Assembly (NCBI RefSeq): GCF_904849725.1
Contig: NC_058524.1
Coordinates: 492,068,763 to 492,132,762 of the forward strand
Length of the DNA: 64,000 nucleotides
DNA from: Hordeum vulgare subsp. vulgare
Lineage: Eukaryota > Streptophyta > Magnoliopsida > Poales > Poaceae
Reading direction: 5' to 3'
Shown here: one piece after another, positions 42,476-56,100 of the stretch
Layout: each line of letters begins with the position of its first letter
Position numbering within the stretch: the stretch's first letter is position 1
The notes under the pieces: model-generated
What the model saw: the letters and a program-made list of their open reading frames with translations, nothing else
Told to the model about the DNA's origin: nothing
The model's database searches: none
Made by a program: the position numbers and the translations under genes

Positions 42476-45400
42476 TGTAGCGACCCGACTCAAATCGAGT
42501 CAAGCCTCTGTGTTTCTGTGCCATCCCTGGATCAGTATGCAGGCACACACAGTACATCAATGTATATATCAAAGTGCAATCACATGTAAATAGCGTAAAA
42601 CTGGTATATACCTTAAATATCTCAACGGAAGCGGTCAAGGGAGTGGAGTCCCAATAAACACCAACAGCAAGTTGAGTGTAGACCGTAACCCTGAATCGTA
42701 CTCTTACTCGTCGAAGAAAAATATCTGCAACATAAGACATTGCAGCCGTGTAGGTCAGCATATTGAATATGCCGGCAAGTCACATAAGAGAGGGGTGAAA
42801 AGTAATCATCTATACTATATGCATATATGGCAGGTGGGGCTATAAGTTTTTAGCGTAAAGCAAGTTTTCTCCTACATCAAGAGGGGGCTAAAAGCAAAAT
42901 GTTACTACATTGTTGGTTGTTAACGAGATGGTTCCGCCAACCAGTTCTCGTACCCGAGTTGTCAATAATTACCCTCATCAAATATATTTAATTGTGTTGA
43001 GAAATCCAGATAACTTCAGTTCCTTTGGCTCAAGTTGTCCATGACCGTGGACACGACTAATCAATTAGGTTTGAGTACTCTGGAGAGTTTTGCACACATT
43101 CCCCACAAGATTTAATCGCCTCCGTGTATGTCCTCGCACTTCAGGGTGTTTGAAGACCGGATGATCAAAACATGCTCTTTCAACGGGTCCCTCTGAATCC
43201 CTGTCGGTGGCCATCCATTCCTATCGTTCGTCTACATCTGCTAGCACCGCCTGTCCAGAGTTGCCGCGTTGTCCAACCAAGCCAGAGCCCATAATGACTT
43301 GTGGCTGTGCAGGTAAGCCTTGGGTCTTGAAAATATCCGTCCGTCTCTTTGAGCCTCGGTGAAGCTTTCCGCAGGATGTCATGGCCTCTCCAGCATCCCG
43401 GGTCATCCACTGGGTTCTCCAGGGAGCCGATCAACCGTCCTTCACCCAGAGTTGCATTGCGTCCTGAGGTCTTGAAAATCTTGTCTTAACCGGTCTTGAT
43501 TATTTAATCAACCTCGCATCACTCGTGTTATGCACTCAACCGAAATCCCGTCTACTCAAGCGTAGCAATATGGAATTTGTCGTCCCGGGGCCAAGTATCT
43601 TGGTTGTTGTGTGCCTACCACATGATACTACAATCTATACTAAAATTTCCAAGTACCTAAGCAGCATGCAATTGGGCATAGGATGGTATAACTACGATGC
43701 ATAAAACATAGGGGATAGTATGATCAAAGTGACTTGCCTGGTGATGTTGACGAAGAAGAATTTCTCGAGAAATAACTTGATAGACTACTCGTCAATCTCT
43801 GATGAAATCTATATAATAAACATATCATTCACATAAGCACTCATACTAGCAATCATGCTAACAATCAAAACAAAAGAGAGAGCAAAAAAGGAAATTGAAG
43901 GAAACTTCAAATAAGACTAGGGAGTCTTCTACTACATCAAACACTAAATAGTTTTTTTGTCCAATAGAAAATAATAACAAGTAACTAAGATAACAGAAGT
44001 AAAATTTACAAAACAATATTTTTTATAAGTATTTTCAAAATAGGAAATCAAACTAGCAATGCAATCAATTCGCAAGTTAGTATAGAAATAGAATTGATTC
44101 CATGCAAACAAATAAGAATAAATAAAATAAAATTTTGTTGTTGTTGAAAAGTTACTGGTAAATATCAAAAAACAAAATATAACTTGTCACAATTACAAAA
44201 AAAACAAATTAAGAACAATTAATACAAAAGAAATAGCAAGAAAACAAAAAAGGCTAAAACAGAATCTGTTTTGATTAAAACCCTAAGTTCAAATATTTAA
44301 AAAGAATTGAAACTTAAACTACTGAATGATATGATCAATACGAAGCAGCAGCAAAAAGAATCAAATTAAAAGCTATTTTTAAACTCCTGGAATAAGCAAA
44401 ACAAGCTTTAATTAAAATCTGATCTAACTCAATTTTTATAATCCAAACATAGACAAATTATATATCTACAGAAACTACATAAAATTTGTGATCCAATACA
44501 AAATAAATCACCGAATTCGGAGTTATATACTAATAGATATGAATTTTCTAAGATTGCAATTTTCTGAAAAAACTGCAATACGGGATTTCGTGAATCTTAC
44601 CATGGGTGACAAAGAGGAAGAACTCCGGCGAGGTAGATGCTCCGGCGAGGTGGGGAGGTCGCCGGCGGGGTGGGGAATCGGCGGAGGAGTAGCACGGCAG
44701 GGGGTGGGGCGCTGGAGAGCCTCGGCAGGGGTGATGGGGAAGCGCCACGAGACCTACTGTACTCCGTTCTTGACAGGAAGATGAGGATGGTGGCGTCGTG
44801 GCTACGAGCATGGGAACGGGTCGTTTCTCGTGGGGAATGGAACGAGGAGGACGAGCGGATCCTTTATAGGTGGTGAGGAGGTGCTGGGAGGGGAGGATCT
44901 CTTGGTTCCTACCATGGAAGTTCCTCGTAACGTGAATGACTAGAGGAAGGAGAAGATACTAAACGGGCCAGATATGGAAACTCCTTAATGGGCCAGCTCT
45001 TTATTTCCAATTAAACGCGATTTCTTTCCTTTTTTCAAAATTAGGAAACTAAAACGATAAAAGGGAAATCAAATCAATTCGTAATATAGAGTTTCTATAC
45101 ACTAAAATTATCAGAAAAATGAAATCTAAATGATGGGCATTTTTCCACGGCCAAAATAAATACTTAAAAAAAATGTTTTTCCAAAAAATCCCTAAAAGCA
45201 TTATTTCTTTTTGCAATTATTTTCTCAAATTAAATTTTGGTTTTTTTCTTGGCTCAAAATATTTCAATGAATGCCCCTGGTTTTGTGAGGGTCATTTTCC
45301 TCCGCTCTTTCTTGCGTGCAAGAATTTTGTCGGGGCATTTTCTCGGGGAAGAAAAATATAGAAGCAAGGGAAAATATTTTGAAAGGATTCAAATGCAAAC

Positions 45401-45618
45401 TCCGTTCAAATTCTTTATAGTTGAAGAAGTCATGTCATCTTCTCTCTTTGCTTTTAAAAGGTTGAATTTGAATTCATCGGAGATGGGCAAAGTCATTTTA
45501 TTCCCTCTCATTCAAAAGTTTTTGAAAAGTTTCAAATTTCACACAAGTTTCAATCACTCAAGCAAACAAACAAACAATCTAATAATTATTTTAACATTCC
45601 AAAATTTGGGATGTTACA
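42476..45618 (-). repeat. Gypsy C 5' LTR
   Basis: Right LTR, the 5' copy on the minus strand. It is near-identical to 36098-39263 with scattered substitutions and small indels (for example a short deletion near 44890). TATAAA at 44873-44878 on the minus strand. Confidence 0.93.
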
Positions 45619-47120
45619 TGTGTCTCCAACACACCAAATACAATTGTAAATTGTATAGGTGCACTAGTTCGGCGAAGAGATGGTGAAACAAGTGTAGTAA
45701 TGATAGTAGATATTGATTTTTGGGATTAGAACAATAAAACCAGAAAGGTAACAAGTGTTAAACAATGAGCAAAACGTTGTTGCAATGCTTGAAAATGAGG
45801 CCTAGGGTCCGTACTTTCGCTAGTGCAATCTCTAAACAATGCCAATATAATTGGACCACATAACAATGCCTCAACATACGATAAAGAATAACCCAAAAGT
45901 TCCTATCTAGCGGATAACATAAGAAGAAATTGTTTGTAGGGTACGAAACCAAATCAAAGTTATTCTTTTCGATCAATCTTTCCAAGGGTTCATACTAAGA
46001 TAACAAGTTATCCTTCCCGATCGATCTATCCTAGAGTTTGTACTAAAATAACACCATATGATACACATCAACCAACTCTAATATCACCTAGATGCTCCCA
46101 TGTCACCGTGAGTATCCATGAGATGATTATGCGATATGCATCAAACAATTTCAGATTCATAATACTCAATCCAACACAAAGAACCTCAAGTAGTTCCCCA
46201 ATATTTCTACCGGATAAACAAAGACGAGAACGTGCATCAACCCCAATGCACAGATTACCCCAATGTCACCTCGGGAATCTATGAGTTGAGTGAGAAAACA
46301 TATATCAAGTGAATCAATATGATACCCCCCATTGTCATAACTGGTATTCATAGAAACACATAAATCAAGTGCTCTCAAATCCATAAATGTATTCAATCCT
46401 ATAAACAAAATCTCAAAGGGAAAACTCAATTCATCACAACATGATAGAGAGGGAGAAACACCATATGATCCAACTATATTAACAAAGCCCGCGATACATC
46501 AAGATCGTGCCATCTCAAGAACAACTGAGGGAGAGAGAGATTAAACACATAGCTACTAGTACAAGCCCTTAGCCCCGAGGGTGGACTACTCCCTCCTCGT
46601 CATGGCCTCCACGGGGATGATGAAGTTGGCCACCGGAGATCATCTCCCCCTCCGGTAGAGTGCCGGAACGGGCCCCCGATTGGTTTTTCTTGGCTATGAA
46701 GGCTTGCAGCGGACGATCTTCTCATCTAGGGTTATTTTTGGAGGTTTCTATATTTATAGGATTTTTGGGCATTCGAATCACGCTAAGATGGGCCACGAGG
46801 TGCCCACTAGATACCCGACCGTGCTAGGGGGCTGGCATGCGCTGGTGTCTAGTCGGCACCAGGCCCTCCCTATGGTGGTTCGTTGCTCCAATATATCACT
46901 TTTCTTCCAAACAAAATCATCAAAAAGTTCCTTCCAATTCCGATAACCTTTTATTTCTGCACAAAAAATAACAGCACAGTAGTTCTACTCAAAACAGCGT
47001 TAGTCCGAGTTAACTCTAAATAAATCATATAAAGTGCAGCAAAACCATATAAGGTATTGTAAACATAGGCAAACATGGCATGAATACTTCATAAATTATC
47101 GATACGTTGGAGACGTATCA

Positions 47121-47205
47121 GGTCTTCCTTGAATAGTACCTTGGTGTGGCTTGGTCATCCCCAAGCTTAGGGTCTTGCTGCTCCTTATTCCTTCATCCAT
47201 CGATG
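47121..47205. repeat. Fragment of gypsy B-type internal sequence
   Basis: Matches the internal direct repeat of gypsy B near 25680 (GTCTTCCTTG.ATA.TACC, CCCAAGCTTAGGGTCTTGCTGCTCCTT). It suggests gypsy B landed in, or next to, a relative. Confidence 0.55.
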
Positions 47206-47338
47206 GTTACATTATCTGGTTAACTACATATTTTTTTAGTTTTATTTCAGAAATTGTCATGTTCTCCCAGTTACACACATATTTGTTTGGTGCTCTGTTC
47301 TTAAAATGCATGTAACGATCTTATCATTTCCTGCAGTA

Positions 47339-47440
47339 CATCCCCTGCTTTGCAAGAACACATGTACAAGGAAATATTGGCCTTTACTTAGTTGATGACT
47401 CCAGTGATGTCATATTGACCATGCACCATGAATGTACAAT
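47339..47440 (+). pseudogene. B3-like exon fragment (CACTA-3 relic)
   Basis: After a TTTCCTGCAG acceptor the frame reads YIPCFARTHVQGNIGLYLVDD and SDVILTMHHECTM. It is similar in start and spacing to the B3-like exon at 33340 (RIPCHSRHYVLDKIFF). It is cut by the copia LTR that begins about 47445. Confidence 0.55.
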
Positions 47441-47444
47441 GACA

Positions 47445-49008
47445 ATACGCCGAACAGACAACACCTCCACATTCAGCACACGTGCAGCTCGATGACGATC
47501 TCTGCCTTCTTGATCCAGCAAGAAAGACGAAGACATAGCTGAATTCTCTGGCAGCACGACGACGTGATGGAGATGGTGGTGGAGTTACTCCGACAAGACT
47601 TTGTCGTACCATACCGAATTAACCTATGGGGTGTCACGAAGTCATGGAGGGAGAGGGGCTGCACCGTGGCTTGTGGTGCAAAAAGCCTCCCTCACCTCAA
47701 CTATATATAGGTGGAAGGGGAGGGGTGGTGCCCAAGGTACTTGCCCTAGGGTTCGGCCGGCGCAAGGAGGGTGAGCAGTCCTCCAAATCGGTTTGGTGGA
47801 GGAGGAGTCCTCCTCCTAGTGTGTTTGGCACACCTCCTCTCTCTTTCTCTCTTTAGCCAAAGTAGGCCCTCTTTGGATGGCTTCCCATCCCACTAGGGGC
47901 TGTTGCGCAACCTGTGGGTCTACTTGGTCCCTCTCCGGGTGGGTGGCCCCTCCCGGTGGAACCCTGAAACCCATTCGTCACACCCGATACTTTACGGTTA
48001 ATGCCCGAAATTCTTCCGGAAGCCAAATGTACCCTTCAAATATATCATTCTTCGTCTCCAGACCATTTCAGAACTCCTTGTGACGTACGGGATCTCATCC
48101 GGGACTCTGAACAACATTTGGTCACCAACATAGATAAATCAACTATACTCAAATGTCACCGAACCATAAGTGTGCAGATCCCGCGGGTTCAAGAACTATG
48201 CAGACATGACCTGAGATACTCTCCGGTCAATAACCAATAGCGGGATCCGAGACCTCGATATCCATATTGGCTCCTACATATTCTACAAAGTTCCTTACCA
48301 ATTTATGCTCTATGTCAAGGATTCAGTTAATCCCGTATAACATTACCTTTGTCCTTCGGTATGTTACTTGCCCGAGATACGATCGTCAGTATATCTATAC
48401 CTAGTTCAATCTCGTTACAAGCCAGTCTGTTTACTCGTTCCGCAAAACAACATCCCATGCCTAACTTTAGTCACATTGCTTGCAAGGAATGTTGTGATGT
48501 TCTATTACGGAGTGGGCCCCGAGATACCTCTCCGTCATACGGAGTGACAAATCCCAGTGTGGATCCATGATAATTGTAGAACACCTTTATAGTCACCCAT
48601 TTATGTTGCGACGTTTGATACACACAAGGTATTCTTCCGGTGTCAATGAGTTACATGATCTCATGGTCAAAGGAACTTATACTTGACATGCAAAAAAACA
48701 GTGGCAATAAAACGACACAAGCAGATGCTACATTCATAGTTTGGGTCTTGTCCATCATATCATTCTCCTAATGATGTGATCTTGTTATCAAGTGACAATA
48801 CTTGTCTATGGCTACGAAATCTTAACCATCTTTGATCAACAAGCTAGTCAACTAGAGGCTTATAAGGGATAATGTGTTGTTTATGTATCCACACATGTAT
48901 CAAAGTTTCCATTCAATACAATTCTAGCATGGATAATAAACTATTATCTTGAACAAGGAAATATAATAATAACTATTTTATAATTTCCTATATGGCATAT
49001 TTACAACA
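47445..49008 (-). mobile_element. Truncated copia LTR, minus strand
   Basis: On the minus strand it starts TGTTGTAAATATGCC at 49008 and follows the BARE/Angela-type LTR. It reaches the GTGCTGAA region and stops near 47445, lacking about the last 240 bases of the LTR. The start has a base change from the other copies. No target duplication can be matched. A minus-strand CTATATATAG motif is at 47699-47708. Confidence 0.75.
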
Positions 49009-49202
49009 GTTTGAACGCTAGATTTGGGATGGAAATAAATCTGCCATTGGTGCACTGATTGAACAAGACCAATTGTGTCAACAAAATGCTAGTACCAAAA
49101 TCGTATGTTTATGTTGTTGTTCATAAACTATGGATAGCTTCAATGATATGTTGACAACTTCAACAATATGTTACAATTGGTTTATATTCTCCATTGCAAT
49201 AG

Positions 49203-49475
49203 AAAATGCCCGTTGCGGTTGATCCTGAATTAATTTCCCGCCATGGTCCTGCCATATTTGTGCCTACTACTAACGCCAAACTGATTGCAAGGTACTACAT
49301 TTGCCGCACAAATGGAACCATTCAAATTACAAGGTTCTCATTTATCCTGGCAATGTGTCCACATTTGAAAATAGGAGACACTATTACACTCATGCTCTAT
49401 GAAGTTAGTGGAGTGATCTTCCTTTTTATTGTTGAGATGTCGAGATGTCGTGATCAAGCTACTTCTAGTGTATAG
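49203..49475 (+). pseudogene. Second B3-like exon (CACTA-3 relic)
   Basis: After a TTGCAATAG acceptor: KMPVAVDPELISRHGPAIFV, then GTIQITRFSFILAMCPHLKIGDTITLML and a stop at 49475. The W/F-x-F ... LKIGDTI pattern is the usual end of a B3 barrel. It parallels the last exon of the CACTA-2 gene. No promoter or element end is visible, so it is treated as part of a broken element. Confidence 0.5.
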
Positions 49476-49726
49476 TTGTGGTTACTTGCCCTCTGTTTCA
49501 TAAATGCGTCGTTTGTTACTATCTTAAGTATATACATATGGACCATATGGTTTCCAACATTGTTAAATTCGGAATTTTTAAGTACCATGCTAAACCGCAT
49601 AAACTCAAATGATGTTTGTTCAGTTCTAAAACTTTCATAGAAAGTATTAGTATTACACACAACTCATTCAATTTACGCATGTGTCGCTAGAGTAGAGGAT
49701 GTACATGTGTTTCCAAGTGAGCGATT
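49476..49726. other. Remainder of the CACTA-3 relic before the copia element
   Basis: AT-rich sequence, probably 3' region of the B3-like gene. It ends with CGATT, the target duplication of the copia element. Confidence 0.4.
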
Positions 49727-51537
49727 TGTTGGAAATATGCCCTAGAGGCAATAATAAATTAGTTATTATTATATTTCTTTGTTCATGATAATCGTTTATT
49801 ATCCATTCTATAATTGTATTGAATGAAGAATTATATATATGTGTGGATACATAGACAAAACACTGTCCCTAGCAAGCCTCTAGTTGGCTAGCCAGTTGAT
49901 CAAAGATAGTCAGGGTCTTCTAATTATTTACAAGGTGTTGTTGCTCGATAACTGGATCACGTCATTAGAAGAATCACGTGATGGACAAGACCCAAACTAA
50001 TAGACGTAGCATGTTGATCGTGTCATTTTGTTGCTACTGTTTTCTGCGTGTCAAGTATTTGTTCCTATGACCATGAGATCATATAACTCACTGACACCAG
50101 AAGAATGTTTTGTGTGTATCAAACGTCGCAACGTAACTGGGTGACTATAAAGATGCTCTACAGGTATCTCCGAAGGTGTTAGTTGAGTTAGTATGGATCG
50201 AGACTGGGATTTATCACTCCATGTGACGGAGAGGTATCTCGGGGCCCACTCGGTAATACAACATCACACACAAGCCTTGCAAGCAATGTGACTTAGTGTA
50301 AGTTGCGGGATCTTGTATTACGGAACGAGTAAAGGGACTTGCCGGTAAACGAGATTGAAATAGGTATGCGGATATTGACGATCGAATCTCGGGCAAGTAA
50401 CATACCGAAGGACAAAGGGAATGACATACGAGATTATATGAATCCTTGGCACTGAGGTTCAAACGATAAGATCTTCATAGAATATGTGGGATCCAATATG
50501 GGCATCCAGGTCCCGCTATTGGATATTGACCGAGGAGTCACTCGGGTCATGTCTACATAGTTCTCGAACCCGCAGGGTCTGCACACTTAAGGTTCGACGA
50601 TGTTTTATGCCTATTTGAGTTGTATGGTTGGTTACCGAATGTTGTTCGGAGTCCCGGATGGGATCACGGACATCACGAGGGTTTCTGGAATGGTCCGGAG
50701 ACGAAGATTGATATATAGGATGACCTCATTTGGTTACCGGAAAGTTTCCGGGCATTACCGGAAAAGTTTTGGGCTCATCGGTAGTGTACCGGGAGTGCCG
50801 GGAGGGGTGACGGGGACCATAGAGGGGTGTCACGCCCCAAGGGGTCTCATGGGCGATGGGAAGAGATAAACCAGCCCCTAGTGGGCTGTAGTAAGTTCCC
50901 ACTAAGGCCCATAAGGTTTGAGAAGGGAAAAACACAAGGTGGAAAGAGTTTCCAAGTGGGAAGGTGGAATCCTACTCCAAGTAGGATTGGAGTAGTACTC
51001 CTGCACCTCAAATTTTGGACAAACCTTGAGGGTTTGAGGGTGCCTCCTCCCCTCCCTGCCTCCTATATATACTGAGGTATTAGGGCTGATTTGAGACAAC
51101 TTTTGCCACGGCAGCCCGACCACATACCTCCACGGTTTTTCCTCTAGATCGCGTTTCTGCGGAGCTCGGGCGTAGCTCTGCTGAGATTAGATCACCGCCA
51201 ACCTCCGGATCACCGTCACGCTGCCGGAGAACTCATCTACCTCTCCGTCTCTCTTGCTGGATCAAGAAGGCCGAGATCATCGTCGAGCTATACGTGTGCT
51301 GAACACGGAGGTGCCGTCCGTTCGGCACTAGATCGTGGGACTGATCGCGGGACGGTTCGCGGAGCAGATCGAGGGACGTGAGGACGTTCCACTACATCAA
51401 CCGCGTTCACTAACGCTTCTGCTATGCGGTCTACGAGGGTACATAGATCGAACATCCCCTCTCATAGATGGACATCACCATGATAGGTCTTCGTGCGCGT
51501 AGGAAATTTTTTGTTTCCCATGCGACGTTCCCCAACA
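49727..51537 (+). repeat. Copia 5' LTR
   Basis: Starts TGTTGGAAATATGCCC and ends GTTCCCCAACA. TATATATA promoter motif at 51064-51071. Confidence 0.95.
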
Positions 51538-51538
51538 G

Positions 51539-51552
51539 TGGCATCATGAGCT
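51539..51552 (+). promoter_or_regulatory. Copia primer-binding site, mutated
   Basis: TGGCATCATGAGCT directly after the 5' LTR. The expected initiator tRNA-Met site is TGGTATCAGAGC, so it has changes that should weaken priming. The truncated second copia copy has TGGCATCAAGAGC at 62658. Confidence 0.75.
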
Positions 51553-53150
51553 AGGTTCATGCGTAGATGTCTTCTCGAGTAGAACACAAAAAATTTCGTG
51601 GGCGGTGATGTGTGTTTTGCTGCCCTCCTTAGTCTTTTCTTGATTCCGCGGTATTGTTGGATCAAAGCGGATCGGGCCAACATTACTCGTACGCTTAGGA
51701 GAGACTGGTTTCATCGCTACGAGTAACTCCGTTGCTCAAAGATGACTGGCGGGTGTTAGTTTCTCCAACTTTAGTTGAATCGGATTTGACCGAGGAGGTC
51801 CTTGTATAAGGTGAAATAGCAATTCATATATCTCCATTGTGGTGTTTGCGTAAGTTAGATGCGATCCTACTAGATACCCATGGTCACCACGTAAAACATG
51901 CAACAACAAAATTAGAGGATGTCTAACTTGTTTTTGCAGGGTATGCTTGTGATGTGATATGGCCAATGATGTGCTGTGATATATTGGATGTATGAGATGA
52001 TCATGTTGTAATAGATAATATCGACTTGCATGTCGATGGTACGGCAACCGGCAGGAGCCATAGGGTTGTCTTTAAACTAACATTTGTGCTTGCAGATGCG
52101 TTTACTATATTCCTAGGATGTAGCTTTAGTAGTAATAGCATGAGTAGCACGACAACCCCGATGGCGACACGTTGATGGAGATCATGGTGTGACGCCGGTG
52201 ACAACAAGATCGTGCCGGTGCTTTGGTGATGGAGATCAACAAGCACATGATGATGGCCATATCATGTCACTTATGAATTGCATGTGATGTTAATCCTTTA
52301 TGCACCTTATCTTGCTTAGAACGATGGTAGCATTATGAGGTGATCTCTCACTAAAATTTCAAGACGAAATTGTGTTCTCCCCGACTGTGCACCGTTGCGA
52401 CAGTTCTTCGTTTCGAGACACCACCTGATGATCGGGTGTGATAGACTCAACGTTCACATACAACGGGTGCAAAACAGTTGCACACGCGGAACACTCGGGT
52501 TAAGCTTGATGAGCCTAGCATGTGTAGACATGGCCTCGGAACACATGAGACCGAAAGGTCGAGCATGAATCGTATAGTTGATATCATTATCATAGAGATG
52601 CTTACCAATGAAACTATTCTCGACTCACGTGATGATCGGACTTGAGATAGTGGATTTGGATCATGTACCACTCAAATGACTAGAGGGATGTACTTTTTGA
52701 GTGGGAGTTCTTAAGTAATATGATTAATTGAACTAATTGTCATGAACATAGTCTAATGGTCTTTGCGAATTATGATGTAGCTTGCGCTATAGCTCTACTG
52801 TTTTTATATGTTCCTAGAGAAAATTTAGTTGAAAGTTGATAGTAGCAAACTTTGCAGAGGATTGTCCTCGTTGCTGCGCAGAAGGTTTATGTCCTTAATG
52901 CACCACTCGGTGTGCTGCACCTCGAGCGTCGTCTGTGGATGCTGTGAACATCCGACATACACGTTTTCTGATGACTACACGATAGTTCAGTGCAAAATAC
53001 TTAATGGCTTAGAAGCAAGGCGCCGAAGACGTTTTGAAACGTCACGGAACATAAGTGATGTTGTAAAGAGATGAAATTGTGATTTCATGCTTGTGCCCTT
53101 GTTAAGAGGTACGAGACCTCCGACAAGATTCTTTGTCCACAAAGTAAAGG

Positions 53151-56100
53151 TGTAGCGACCCGACTCAAAATGAGTCAAGCCTGTGTGTATCTGTGCCATC
53201 CCTAGATCAGTATGCTGGCACACACAGTACATCAATGTATATATCAAAGTGCAATCACATGTAAATAGCGTAAAACTGATATATACCTTAAATATCTCAG
53301 TGAAAGCAGTCAAGGGAGTGGAGTCCCAATAAACACCAACGGCAAGTTGAGTGTAGACCGTAACCCTGAATCGTACTCTTACTCGTCGAAGAAGAAAAAT
53401 ATCTGCAACATAAGACGTTGCAGCCATGTAGGTCAGCATAATGAATATGCTGGCAAGTCACATAAGAGAGGGGTGAAAAGTAATCATCTATACTATATGC
53501 ATATATGGCAACTGGGGCTATAAGTTTTTAGCGAAAAGCAAGTTTTCTCCTACATCAAGAGAGGGCTAAAAGCAAAATGTTACTACGTAGTTGGTTGTTA
53601 ATGAGATGGTTCCGCCAACCAGTTCTCATACCCGAGTTATCAATATTACCCTCATCAAATATATATAATGGTGTTGAGAAATCCAGATAACTTCAGTTCC
53701 TTTGGCTCAAGTTGTCCATGACCGTGGACACGGCTAATCGATTAGGTTTGAGTACTCTGCAGAGTTTTGCACACGTTCCCCACAAGATTTGATCGCCTCC
53801 GAGTATGTCCTCGCACTTCAGGGTGTTTGAAGACCGGATGATCAAAACATGGTCTTTCAACGGGTCCCTCTGAATCCCTGTCGGTGCCCATCCAATCCTA
53901 CCGTTCTTCTACATCTGCTTGCACCGCCTGTCCAGAGTCGCCGCGTTGTCCAACCAAGCCAGAGCCCATAATGACTTGTGGCTGTGCAGGTAAGCCTTGG
54001 GTCTTGAAAATATCCGTCCGTCTCTTTGAGCCTGGGTGAAGCTTTCCGCAGGATGTCATGGCCTCTCCAGCATCCCGGGTCATCCACTGGGTTCTCCAGG
54101 GAGCCGATCAGCCGTCCTTCACCCAGAGTTGCATTGCGTCTGAGGTCTTGAAAATCTTGTCTTAATCGGTCTTGATTATTTAATCAACCTCGCATCACTC
54201 GTGTTATACACTCAACCGATACCCCGTCTACTCAAGCATAGCATTTAGAAATTTTCGTCCCGGGCCAAGTATCGGGGTTGTTGTGTTCCTACCACATGAT
54301 ACTACAACTTATGCTAAAGTTTCCAAGTACCTAGGTAGCATGCAAATTGGGCAAAGAAGGTGATCTACCATGCATCGAAAACATAGGTAATTATATGATC
54401 AAAGTGACTTGCCTGTGATGTTGACGAAGAAGAATTTCTCGAGAAAATAACTTGATAGACTACTCGTCACTCTCCAATGAAATCTATATAATATACATAT
54501 CATTCACATAAGCACTCATACTAGCAATCATTCTAGCAATCAAAACAAAAGAGAGAGAGCGAATGAGAAACCGAAAGAAACTTCAAATAGAACTAAAGAG
54601 TCTTCTACTACGTCAACCACTAAATAGTTTTGTCTAACAGAAAATAATAGCAAGGAACTAAGATATAAGTTTAACTAAGATAAAATAAGGTATTTTTCAC
54701 AAAACTATTTGAAAGGATTCCCAAACGGGATTTTGAAACAACGGTGAAAACAATTGCACGTTACTACGGAGCTAGAAATGATTTCATTAAAACAAATAAA
54801 CATAAAATAAAAACTTGTTGCAAAACTACTGTTAACTAACATAAAAAAACAATAATAATCTTTCTGAAATAATAAAGAAAATATTTTAAAACAAAAGTAG
54901 AAAATGAATTAGCCGAAAACCTAAAAACGGTGAAACAGAAATTGTTTCACAAGAAACAGTGAGCTAAAATAATCAAACAAATCTGAAATTTTTACCACAG
55001 TAAGATTTTATCACTAGAAAACAGTAGCAAAAAGAATCAACTAAAAATCATTTTTCAAGCTCTTGGAATAGGCAGAACAAGTTTTAAACTAAATCTGATC
55101 TAACTTATATTTAAAAATTTCAAACATAGACAAATTGTATGTTTTTAAAAAATACAGGAAATTTGTGAGCTACTGGAAAAATAATCAATGTCATTGGACT
55201 TAGGGATAAAACATTGTGGCCAAAACAAAACAGAAAGTTTCTGTTTTTGTAATCAGGCAGAAAAATACAATACTACTAGTGCTAGAAGAGATGTACACGT
55301 GGCAAGTTTCTAATGGCTGCGTAGGGTGTTTGTTTCGTGACTTCGGGCAAACGGACTAAGGCTAGCAAAGTCGTCGGTTAATTCATAAGTGACTAAGAGA
55401 ACCTATTGGTTTTCTGGAATAGACCGAAGAGGTATCTAGTGACCTAATCTAGACCCTACGCCTGAAATCTAACGGCTAAGAAGCAACCCAAGGAAAACAG
55501 AGAGGAAGAAGGAGGGGGTACCGTGCTGGGACAGTGGGTTGCTCCGGCGAGGGACGTGGCTGCCGGCGGGGAGGAGCTCCGGGGCGGCAGTGGCGTCGGG
55601 GAGGCGACGGCGGGGTCCTTCTCCTCCGCGGGGTGGCGCTCGGGGGACTCGGGGTGGCTCGGGGTGGCGCTGGGGAGAGGGTGCTGCTCCTGTAGACTGA
55701 AGGTGGGGTGTAGTGCTGCTGCTGCACCGGCGGCAGCGGTGGCGAGGCGGCGAGGGGAGAGGGGAGGCGGCGGCGGGGGTGGGAATGGGGTGGCAAGGGG
55801 GCGACGGTGGAGGGGGCCGATGGTGGGGTGCAGGGGTGGGGTGACGGGGCGCTCCTGCGGGGTGGCCGAGGTGGGCAGCGGGGCTGCTGCTGCTGCTCCG
55901 GCGAGCGGCAGTGGCGAGGGGCGGGGCGGCGGGGGTGGGGAAGGGGGAGGCGGTGGAGGGGCACTATATATAGGCCATGGGGCTTGGGGTAGAAGGAAGG
56001 GAGAGGGAGAGAATCGAGGAGGGAATCGCTGTTTCTCGGGAGAGCTCGGTCGGGCTTGGTTTTTTTGGCAAGAGGAAGGAGAAGGGTGCGGCGGGAGTGG

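Larger units (their letters stand above)
36098..45618 (-). mobile_element. Gypsy C, complete non-autonomous LTR retrotransposon, minus strand
   Basis: Exact 5-bp duplication TGTGT at 36093-36097 and 45619-45623. LTRs are 36098-39263 (3166 bp) and 42476-45618 (3143 bp), both starting TGTAGCGACCCGACTC and ending TTTGGGATGTTACA on the + strand. Primer-binding site at 42460-42471. The 3.2-kb internal region holds gag and a broken accessory frame, but no protease, reverse transcriptase or integrase. It must have moved with another element's enzymes. Confidence 0.96.
24760..47120 (-). mobile_element. Gypsy LTR retrotransposon B, 5' part, minus strand
   Basis: On the minus strand: 5' LTR starting TGATACGTCTCCAACG at 47120 and ending AAACATCA at 35915 (split by gypsy C), then a primer-binding site at 35893-35904, an ORF at 35687-35154, the CACTA-2 insertion, and non-coding internal sequence from 26604 to 24760, where gypsy A begins. 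No gag-pol is visible. The flank at 47121 is GGTCT. Confidence 0.7.
35915..47120 (-). repeat. Gypsy B 5' LTR, split by gypsy C
   Basis: The two pieces, 35915-36097 and 45624-47120, together are about 1680 bp. LTR ends are TGATACGTCTCC (minus strand from 47120) and ACATCA (at 35915), with inverted TGAT/ATCA termini. The interruption is proven by the TGTGT duplication of gypsy C. Confidence 0.82.
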
